From an uncultured Streptococcus sp. (GTDB lineage: Bacteria > Bacillota > Bacilli > Lactobacillales > Streptococcaceae), in assembly GCA_916048115.1 (NCBI GenBank), contig CAJZGQ010000027.1, positions 1 to 10,813 of the forward strand: a DNA stretch of 10,813 nt. Reading direction: 5' to 3'. Shown piece after piece: positions 1 to 5,945 of this stretch (positions are counted from its first letter, which is position 1; each line of letters opens with the position of its first letter). The position numbers and the translations under genes were made by a program. Below the pieces are notes generated by a model, which was not told the origin of the DNA, did no database searches, and saw only the letters and a list, made by a program, of their open reading frames with translations.

Positions 1-19
1 ATTAATAGATAGAAGCTAG

Positions 20-33
20 TTTTAGATCTAAAA
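20..33. promoter_or_regulatory. 14-bp perfect palindrome ahead of the biosynthetic operon
   Basis: TTTTAGATCTAAAA is its own reverse complement and lies 22 nt before the first start codon. It could be an operator or an accident of AT-rich sequence. No convincing -35/-10 pair is visible in the 55 bases available, and the TATAAG at 39-44 is too close to the ATG to serve as a promoter. The operon promoter may therefore lie upstream of the window. Confidence 0.25.
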
Positions 34-55
34 AAAGATATAAGGCAGGAAAAAA

Positions 56-1333
56 ATGAAAAAAATTAAAATTGATGTGGTAGCTGTTCCCTTGAGCGGG
101 CATCTGTACCCAACTTTAAATCTCGTTAAACCCTTGTTAGATGATCCTTCGATGGAGATCCGGGTTTTCACAGGACCTCAGAAAAAGGCCGTTGCAGAAA
201 ACCTTGGCTTCACGGTCGTTCCAATTCTAGAGGACAAAGTAGAAGAATTTGAACGTGCGGCGAATAACGATAAAAAACACAATCTATTTTCAGCCTATCG
301 GCAATTATCTAAGAGTCTCGATTTGATTAATCATGTATCGGATCAATTGCTAGAGGAGTGGCGTGTCAATCGTCCAGATATTGTGATTGCTGATTTTATC
401 ACTCTATCAGCTGGTTTTGTGGCAGAACAGTTAGAAATTCCTTGGATTACCACAATGGCAACTCAATTTGCGATCGAAACACCTTATGGTCCCCCTTGCT
501 TCTTCGGAGGGATGGGAATTGCGCGAACCAAGAAGGAAGAAAAGATACAAGCCCTATGCCGTAAACTCACGCGTATTGGGAAATACTGTGGGGCTTTCCT
601 CTTACGCAAACGCTTAAAACGTTACAATTTCAAGGTGTACAATCAAAATGGAGTGGAGACTATTTACTCTCCTTATGCCATCTTTGGAATTGGGATGATG
701 GAGCTGGAGTTGAAAACACATTTCCCTCATCAATATGCTTGGCTTGGCCCTTTGGGGACTTCTCTTGAAAAAGCAGAAGATTATCCTTTGGATCTCAGCC
801 CTTATGAAGACAAAAAGAAGGTTCTCGTGACGTGTGGGACTCAGTTACCGTGGGCAAAAGAAAATTTGCTCCATCAAACCAAGCAGTTAGCCAAAGAGCA
901 TCCAGAATGCCACTTTTTTGTCACACTAGGAGACGGAGCAAAAGAATTTTCTGAAGAAGAAGTGGCTTCAAATGTGACTCTCGTAACTTATCTCCCTTAC
1001 AAAGAATACATACCGCAAATGGACTATGTCATTCACCATGGAGGGGCTGGAATCTTTTATCAGTGCATCGAATTTAAGAAACCAGCCTTGATCTTGCCGC
1101 ATGATTATGACCAATTTGACTATGCCATTCGAGGAGTAGAAGCAGGGATTGCTTTTCAAGCTCATCGAAATCGCACTGAAGAAATTCAAGCAGGTTTTAA
1201 CGCCCTGTTAGAAAAAGAATCTTGGGAAGAGTTAGCGAGACTAAACAAACTATCAAAAACCTACAAACCGTTGGATACCTTAGAATTTGAAATTCAACGA
1301 TTATTAAGACGTGGAACGGATGGAAAACTATGA
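56..1333 (+). CDS. GT1/MGT-family glycosyltransferase
   Basis: Predicted UDP-sugar-dependent glycosyltransferase with the GT-B fold, of the macrolide/UGT type, moving a sugar onto a small lipophilic acceptor in the cytoplasm or at the inner membrane face. The N-terminal acceptor domain carries GHLYP (15-19) with His16 in the position of the family's catalytic base. Asp113 (IADF) may be its partner. The C-terminal donor domain carries HHGGAG (327-332) and, after a Pro-rich turn, D352-Q353, together the donor-binding signature. A basic stretch around residues 157-192 could sit at a membrane (inference). Length 425 aa is normal for the family. The ATG has an AGGA ribosome site (47-50) 5 nt away. 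The stop overlaps the next start in ATGA, implying coupled translation. Donor sugar and acceptor are unknown; the neighbours suggest an acyl or ketide-like acceptor. Confidence 0.85.
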   Translation: MKKIKIDVVAVPLSGHLYPTLNLVKPLLDDPSMEIRVFTGPQKKAVAENLGFTVVPILEDKVEEFERAANNDKKHNLFSAYRQLSKSLDLINHVSDQLLEEWRVNRPDIVIADFITLSAGFVAEQLEIPWITTMATQFAIETPYGPPCFFGGMGIARTKKEEKIQALCRKLTRIGKYCGAFLLRKRLKRYNFKVYNQNGVETIYSPYAIFGIGMMELELKTHFPHQYAWLGPLGTSLEKAEDYPLDLSPYEDKKKVLVTCGTQLPWAKENLLHQTKQLAKEHPECHFFVTLGDGAKEFSEEEVASNVTLVTYLPYKEYIPQMDYVIHHGGAGIFYQCIEFKKPALILPHDYDQFDYAIRGVEAGIAFQAHRNRTEEIQAGFNALLEKESWEELARLNKLSKTYKPLDTLEFEIQRLLRRGTDGKL

Positions 1334-2307
1334 AAATTCTTGTAACAGGCGCGACTGGCTTCCTTGGAAAATATGTGATTGAGGAGTTATTGGATCACGA
1401 CTATTCCATTGTAGCCTTTGGCCGAAACGAAAAAGTTGGGAAGGCTCTGGAAAGTAAGCGTGTCCAATTTGTTAAAGGAGATTTGAGCTCTATTGAGGAG
1501 CTAAGACAAGCTTTTCAGGAAATTGATGCTGTTGTTCATGCAGGAGCCTTGTCCACTGCTTGGGGACCTTGGAAGACTTTCTATCAGACAAATGTCATCG
1601 GTACTCAAAATGTCCTTGACTTGTGCCGTGAATATGCGGTAAAACGCCTAGTTTATGTCTCTTCTCCTAGTATTTATGCAGCTGGAAAAGACCAATTAAA
1701 CATCAAGGAAAGCGATGCTCCAACAGAAAACCACCTCAACAATTACATCCGAAGCAAATTGGCTTCTGAAAAACTATTTCCTGACTATCCAGATGTGCCA
1801 AGTATCATCTTGCGTCCAAGAGGATTATTTGGCGTAGGGGATACCAGTATATTGCCTCGGGTTTTACGCCTCAGTAGAAAAATTGGGATTCCGTTGATTC
1901 GAGGAGGAGAGCAGCTCATGGATATGACCTGTGTGGAAAATGTCGCCCTAGCCATTCGTTTGGCTTTGGAAGCAAAAGAAGCACACGGACAAGTTTATAA
2001 TATTACAAATGGGGAACCAAAGACCTTTAAGTATTTGATTGAAACAACACTAAAAGGATTAGGAGAACCTATCCGCTATCGGAACATCCCAGCAGCTCTA
2101 GTAGCAGGTGTGGCGTACAGCCTTGAAGGGGTGTATCGATTATTTCATATAAAAGCTGAACCCCCCTTGACTCGCTACACCTATTATCTCCTTCGCTATA
2201 GCCAAACCCTCGATATTCAAAAGGCCCAAACCGAACTTGGCTACTATCCAAAAATGACCATTGAAGAAGGGATTGACAACTATGTCCAACATGATCGAGC
2301 ACATTGA
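1330..2307 (+). CDS. NAD(P)-dependent extended SDR (3-beta-HSD/epimerase type)
   Basis: Predicted oxidoreductase acting on a hydroxyl or keto group. It opens with the Rossmann glycine motif GATGFLG (7-13). The strand VYVSSPS (108-114) supplies the catalytic Ser, and Y139-x-x-x-K143 is the active-site pair. The 325-residue length and sequence style fit extended SDRs such as 3-beta-hydroxysteroid dehydrogenases and the OleD 2-alkyl-3-ketoacid reductase, more than sugar-nucleotide epimerases. Beside a ketosynthase and an adenylate-forming enzyme, reduction of a beta-keto product is the simplest role (inference). Sugar epimerisation for the neighbouring glycosyltransferase is the alternative. Its start overlaps the preceding stop by 4 nt and its end overlaps the next gene by 26 nt. 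Confidence 0.85.
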   Translation: MKILVTGATGFLGKYVIEELLDHDYSIVAFGRNEKVGKALESKRVQFVKGDLSSIEELRQAFQEIDAVVHAGALSTAWGPWKTFYQTNVIGTQNVLDLCREYAVKRLVYVSSPSIYAAGKDQLNIKESDAPTENHLNNYIRSKLASEKLFPDYPDVPSIILRPRGLFGVGDTSILPRVLRLSRKIGIPLIRGGEQLMDMTCVENVALAIRLALEAKEAHGQVYNITNGEPKTFKYLIETTLKGLGEPIRYRNIPAALVAGVAYSLEGVYRLFHIKAEPPLTRYTYYLLRYSQTLDIQKAQTELGYYPKMTIEEGIDNYVQHDRAH

Positions 2308-3109
2308 TTATTTTCCAGCAGGTTTTTGTAGCAGTCATTCTGGACTCTTATTCAAAGGGATTCCGAATGAAAAAATGCAATTTCCAGCAGGTGTCTTTTT
2401 GATTCATCATCGTGAGAAAGGCTATATTTTGTACGATACTGGCTATCATTATGAGATCAAGAAAAAAGCACGGTATTTCTGGTACCGTCTAGCAACGCCT
2501 ATGCAGATGAAAAAGGAAGACCAGATTGACTACTTATTGCAAGAGCGTGGAATTGATCCAGTAGCCATTTCCTATGTGTTTCTTTCGCATTTGCACCCGG
2601 ATCATCTCGGCGGAGCAGCACTTTTTCCAAATGCTCATTTCTTTGTAACTCAGGAAGTCTATGAAGTGTACCAGAAGCCGAAATTCAAAGATCTAATTTT
2701 TAAAGAGTTTCTTCCAGCTGATTTCAAAGATCGTGTGACTTGTCTCAAAGCAGATCAAAGGCATCCTGCTTTCCCTTACCGCCCGACTGCGGACCTATTT
2801 GGTGATGGGAGTATTCTCGTATCATCTATCGATGGGCATGCAAGAGGGCAGGGGTGTCTGTATATGGATGAGCTAAAACTCTATATAGGTGCAGATCTAT
2901 GCTGGGGAGTGGATCTCTTGCCTTACACACGAAAAATGCGTCTCATTCCTTCCTTTGTACAGGATAATAAGAAAGCCTATCTCCAGGGGGCAGATTTGCT
3001 AGAGAAACTATTACAAGAGGGCATTCAAGTTGTGGTCAGCCACGACCCGCAAGAACGGATTGAAAGGATTTTAAATGAAAAAAACAGTCTTTCTGAAAAC
3101 CTTTATTGA
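2282..3109 (+). CDS. Metallo-beta-lactamase-fold hydrolase, AHL-lactonase-like
   Basis: Predicted dinuclear metal hydrolase of 275 aa. Numbered from this start, the metal ligands are H103-x-H105-x-D107-H108, H186 (in DGHARGQ), D205 (in GAD) and H254 (in SHD). This complete set, with the SH-L-HPDHLGG style and length, is closest to the N-acyl-homoserine lactonase (AiiA-like) branch rather than to true beta-lactamases or glyoxalase II. Plausible substrates are a lactone, ester or thioester made by the cluster (inference). The start at 2282 was chosen because GAAGGG (2266-2271) lies 10 nt upstream. ATG 2291 is possible. The upstream in-frame TTG at 2261 has no ribosome site. No signal peptide is seen. 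The gene overlaps its neighbours by 26 nt and 35 nt. Confidence 0.82.
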   Translation: MSNMIEHIDYFPAGFCSSHSGLLFKGIPNEKMQFPAGVFLIHHREKGYILYDTGYHYEIKKKARYFWYRLATPMQMKKEDQIDYLLQERGIDPVAISYVFLSHLHPDHLGGAALFPNAHFFVTQEVYEVYQKPKFKDLIFKEFLPADFKDRVTCLKADQRHPAFPYRPTADLFGDGSILVSSIDGHARGQGCLYMDELKLYIGADLCWGVDLLPYTRKMRLIPSFVQDNKKAYLQGADLLEKLLQEGIQVVVSHDPQERIERILNEKNSLSENLY

Positions 3110-4340
3110 AACGAGATGGTGCCATCGATTCCGTTCAAAGGAAACCTTAGAAAAGTACCAAAAAAAGCAATTGGCTCGTTACCATGCTTTTATCACTTCT
3201 CACTCTCCCTATTTTCGAAGCCATTCTACTGAATCCTTTGGGACGATGGATAAGAATTTCATGATGACGCATTTCAATGAACTTAATACCCTGGGCGTGG
3301 ATCGAGATCAGGCATTAGAGATGGCTATACGTGGAGAACAAACACGAGATTTTACCGAAATGAATGGAGAAGTAGCAGTAGGCTTGTCCTCTGGAACCTC
3401 CGGTCACCGAGGGGTCTTTGTCACCACAGAAAAAGAAAGAAGTATGTGGGCTGCAGCAATCTTAGCTAAGATGTTGCCAAAAGGAAACCTGTTTGGTCAT
3501 CGCATTGCTTTTTTCTTACGTGCTGATAACGAACTCTATCAAACAATTAATTCGTCCCTTATTCGATTAGAGTATTTTGATATCTTCAAGGATAGTAAGG
3601 AACATTTAGAGCGTCTCAAAAACTATCAACCAACCATTGTAGTGGCGCCAGCTTCCACCTTGATTGAGTTAGCTAACTATGTCACTAATCAGCAACTTGC
3701 TCTTCACCCTGTCAAGGTTGTCTCTGTCGCAGAGATCCTAGAGGATAGAGATGCTCAGACAATCGCCAAAGCCTTTCAACTAGATAAGGTTGATCAGGTC
3801 TACCAAGCGACAGAAGGGTTTTTAGCTTGTACTTGTTCAGAAGGTAATCTTCACCTCAACGAAGATATTTTGTATGTCGAAAAAGAGTATCTGGATGATC
3901 GCCGCTTTTATCCGATTATTACAGATTTTAAACGAACGAGTCAACCCATCTATCGCTACCGACTCAATGATATTTTAGTAGAAGAAAAGTCTCCCTGTCC
4001 TTGTGGATCCGTTTTTACTCAAATCGCGAAAATCGAAGGACGATCGGACGATATCTTCTATTTCAAAAAAGTTGATGGAAACAGCCAAACCATCTATCCA
4101 GATTTTATTCGCCGGTGCATTTTATTCGTTGAAAATATTCAGGACTATCAAGTGACTCAGCTGACAGATGGATCTATTACCATCGCCTTGAGTCATCGTT
4201 CCGACTTTATTGAGAAAGCGATCTTTGCCCAATTTGAACTCTTGGCTCAACAAAAACAATTCATCCTCCCAAGTATTCAATTTATCGATTACCAATGGGA
4301 CCCAACACGTAAATTAAAACGTGTTCAACGACTTCAATAA
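3075..4340 (+). CDS. PaaK/F390-synthetase-like adenylate-forming enzyme
   Basis: Predicted ligase that activates a carboxylic acid as acyl-AMP and passes it to a thiol or another acceptor. Motifs in order: SSGTSGHRG (105-113), the ATP phosphate loop; YQATEG (243-248), the adenine/Mg motif; RYRLND (294-299), with Asp299 expected to hold the ribose; CPCGS (308-312); GRSDD (322-326), the hinge. The C-terminal KLKRV (413-417) is a candidate for the mobile lysine. At 421 aa it matches phenylacetate-CoA ligase/CapK-like proteins and the uncharacterised group named F390 synthetase-related. C252 and C254 with C308 and C310 could bind a metal. The ATG has AAAGGA at 3063-3068, which supports this start despite the 35 nt overlap with the upstream gene. 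The acyl substrate and the acceptor are unknown, and no carrier protein gene lies in the window. Confidence 0.82.
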   Translation: MKKTVFLKTFIETRWCHRFRSKETLEKYQKKQLARYHAFITSHSPYFRSHSTESFGTMDKNFMMTHFNELNTLGVDRDQALEMAIRGEQTRDFTEMNGEVAVGLSSGTSGHRGVFVTTEKERSMWAAAILAKMLPKGNLFGHRIAFFLRADNELYQTINSSLIRLEYFDIFKDSKEHLERLKNYQPTIVVAPASTLIELANYVTNQQLALHPVKVVSVAEILEDRDAQTIAKAFQLDKVDQVYQATEGFLACTCSEGNLHLNEDILYVEKEYLDDRRFYPIITDFKRTSQPIYRYRLNDILVEEKSPCPCGSVFTQIAKIEGRSDDIFYFKKVDGNSQTIYPDFIRRCILFVENIQDYQVTQLTDGSITIALSHRSDFIEKAIFAQFELLAQQKQFILPSIQFIDYQWDPTRKLKRVQRLQ

Positions 4341-4352
4341 AAGGAGAATCCT

Positions 4353-5297
4353 ATGACTACAGTAAAAAGACATCTACAAATCAAAGGCTATGGAACAGCG
4401 CTTCCAGCTCATACAGTGAACTTCAAAGACCAGACTCGTTACCGGGTGAAAGAAGGAGAAGAAACACAGATTGATCTAGCAGCGCGTGCAATTAAAGCTG
4501 CTTTAAAACATGCAGGGCTTGAAATGACAGATATCGACTGCCTGGTTTCGGCTAGTGCGGTTGGCGTTCAGCCTATTCCTTGTACGGCTGCTTTGATCCA
4601 TGAGCGCGTGGCCAAGGGACTGACGATTCCAGCCATGGATATTAATACCACCTGTACTAGTTTTGTATCAGCCTTAAGCACCATTTCCTATCTGATTGAA
4701 GGTGGTGAATACCAACGGGTTCTCATTGTATCCAGTGAAGTAGGAAGTCTCGGCCTTAATCCTAAACAAAAAGAGAGTTTTGAATTATTCAGCGATGGAG
4801 CAGCTGCCTTTATTTTTGAAGCAACGAGCCAAGACAAAGGAATCATTGCTAGCATGCAACGTACCTGGTCTGAGGGAGCCCATGATACTGAAATTCGGGG
4901 TGGTTTGACAGCTTATCATCCGAAATTGTACTCTGAATCAACCAAGACCGATTTCATGTTTGACATGAAAGGGAAGAAAATTCTCTTACTTTCTGCTCGT
5001 GTTATTCCAGAAATGTTCCAAGAATTCCAAGAGAAATCAGGCATTTCTAAAGATGCCGTAGATTATATTATTCCTCACCAAGCAAGTCGGGCCTTGCCAC
5101 TCGTCATGGACAAATTGGGAGTCGGCAAAGACAAGTATCTCAATATTGTCAGTGATTATGGCAATATGGTTTCGGTAGCCGTGCCTTTCGGCCTAGCCTA
5201 TGCACTGGATCATGACTATGTGAAGGAAGGAGATACTATCTTCTTGATGGGAACTGCAGCAGGGATGACGGTCAATATGTTAGCACTAAAACTCTAA
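4353..5297 (+). CDS. FabH-like 3-oxoacyl-ACP synthase III (KAS III) family protein
   Basis: Predicted thiolase-fold condensing enzyme of 314 aa, close to the usual FabH length. The catalytic triad is complete: Cys101 in NTTCTSF, His242 in IPHQAS, Asn271 in GNMVSVAVP. The flanks differ from housekeeping FabH, which typically has HQAN and GNTSAAS, suggesting a specialised substrate. The housekeeping copy normally sits in the fab cluster elsewhere (family knowledge). It would perform decarboxylative or Claisen condensation, or acyl transfer, in the pathway of this operon (inference). A strong AAAAGGAG site lies about 6 nt before the ATG, 12 nt after the previous stop. The coding region ends in three consecutive in-frame stops, TAA TGA TAG (5295-5303). 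It is the last gene before the terminator. Confidence 0.87.
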   Translation: MTTVKRHLQIKGYGTALPAHTVNFKDQTRYRVKEGEETQIDLAARAIKAALKHAGLEMTDIDCLVSASAVGVQPIPCTAALIHERVAKGLTIPAMDINTTCTSFVSALSTISYLIEGGEYQRVLIVSSEVGSLGLNPKQKESFELFSDGAAAFIFEATSQDKGIIASMQRTWSEGAHDTEIRGGLTAYHPKLYSESTKTDFMFDMKGKKILLLSARVIPEMFQEFQEKSGISKDAVDYIIPHQASRALPLVMDKLGVGKDKYLNIVSDYGNMVSVAVPFGLAYALDHDYVKEGDTIFLMGTAAGMTVNMLALKL

Positions 5298-5336
5298 TGA
5301 TAGATCCTCTTATTTCAAGCTCAAAAAGCATCAAGT

Positions 5337-5362
5337 CCCGCTAGTCTTTAGCGGGCTTTTTT
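5337..5362 (+). terminator. Intrinsic terminator of the five-gene operon
   Basis: CCCGCTA (5337-5343), a 5-base loop and TAGCGGG (5349-5355) form a perfect 7-bp stem followed by C and six T residues. The T-tract runs straight into the extended -10 promoter of ylxM. Confidence 0.9.
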
Positions 5363-5370
5363 GATATAAT
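5362..5370 (+). promoter_or_regulatory. Extended -10 promoter of the ylxM-ffh operon
   Basis: TGATATAAT is a perfect extended -10 element (TGnTATAAT) with the hexamer at 5365-5370. No good -35 is found at 16-18 nt spacing, where the sequence is terminator stem and loop; the TG extension can compensate. The expected transcription start, 6-9 nt downstream, falls at about 5377-5379, on the ylxM start codon. Confidence 0.75.
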
Positions 5371-5377
5371 GAAAGGT

Positions 5378-5710
5378 ATGGAAATTGAGAAAACCAACCG
5401 AATGAATGCGCTCTTTGAGTTTTATGCAGCTCTCTTGACGGACAAGCAAATGAACTACATCGAGCTTTATTACGCAGATGATTACAGCTTGGCTGAGATT
5501 GCGGAAGAGTTTGGAGTGAGCCGTCAGGCGGTCTATGACAATATTAAACGTACAGAAAAGATTTTGGAGGACTACGAAATGAAACTCCATATGTATTCCG
5601 ATTACATTGTTCGTAGTCAGATTTTTGATCAGATTTTAGAACGCTATCCGGAAGATACTTTTCTACAAGAGCAGGTTGAAATTTTATCAAGCATTGACAA
5701 TCGGGAGTGA
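5378..5710 (+). CDS. ylxM: YlxM-family HTH protein (UPF0122), SRP-operon partner
   Basis: Small cytoplasmic helix-turn-helix protein of 110 aa. The family is encoded next to ffh in Firmicutes and is thought to modulate the signal recognition particle. Residues about 19-60 resemble sigma-70 region 4: [18 protein letters not shown], then [20 protein letters not shown] as the helix-turn-helix. The rest is charged and helical. The start is set at 5378 ([10 protein letters not shown]), which is how streptococcal YlxM proteins begin from memory. The in-frame ATG at 5369 lies inside the -10 box and would not be transcribed. GAAAGG at 5371-5376 is only 1 nt from the ATG, too close for a ribosome site, so initiation is probably leaderless. 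The TGA is 2 nt before the next start. Confidence 0.93.
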   Translation: MEIEKTNRMNALFEFYAALLTDKQMNYIELYYADDYSLAEIAEEFGVSRQAVYDNIKRTEKILEDYEMKLHMYSDYIVRSQIFDQILERYPEDTFLQEQVEILSSIDNRE

Positions 5711-5712
5711 TT

Positions 5713-5928
5713 ATGGGCAGTCTCGTCATTTATCAAGGCATACCTTGCAAACTATTAGTCGCAGAGGGAGTATTTCCTACTCGACTACAAATTATCTCGC
5801 CCAATGATATCTCCAAAGCTATGCAAATAGGTTTTAGCTGTTGGGGATATCCAAATGAAATCATGAAAGAAGTCACACCCGAAGAACTAGAATGTTTGCT
5901 ACATTTCGGACGATTTCCACTGAATTGA
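5713..5928 (+). CDS. Small unrecognised protein between ylxM and ffh
   Basis: A 71-residue ORF that I do not recognise. Support for it being real: GGGAG at 5703-5707 lies 5 nt before the ATG, the start is 2 nt after the ylxM stop, and it fills the ylxM-ffh gap almost exactly, ending 17 nt before ffh. A GTG at 5707 would overlap the ylxM stop but has no ribosome site. The protein appears soluble. Its first half looks beta-rich (SLVIYQGIPCKLLV, then RLQIIS), and it contains Cys, Trp and Pro in SCWGYP near the middle and an acidic EVTPEELECLLHFGRF end. There is no signal peptide or membrane helix. Many streptococci appear to have ylxM and ffh directly adjacent (recollection), so this may be a lineage-specific insertion. 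A role with SRP is only suggested by position. Confidence 0.65.
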   Translation: MGSLVIYQGIPCKLLVAEGVFPTRLQIISPNDISKAMQIGFSCWGYPNEIMKEVTPEELECLLHFGRFPLN

Positions 5929-5945
5929 AAAAATAGGAGAAAATA

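Noticed and set aside
2261..2281. TTG at 2261 as the start of the MBL hydrolase
   Set aside because: No ribosome site upstream, and it would enlarge the overlap with the SDR gene; ATG 2282 has GAAGGG at a usable distance.
56..5297. Calling the cluster a true OleABCD olefin pathway
   Set aside because: The ketosynthase has FabH rather than OleA length, the ligase is PaaK-like rather than OleC-like, the hydrolase is MBL-fold and a glycosyltransferase is present. Only the enzyme-class logic is similar.
5369..5377. ATG at 5369 as the ylxM start
   Set aside because: It lies inside the TATAAT box and would not be in the transcript; the family sequence begins at MEIEKT.
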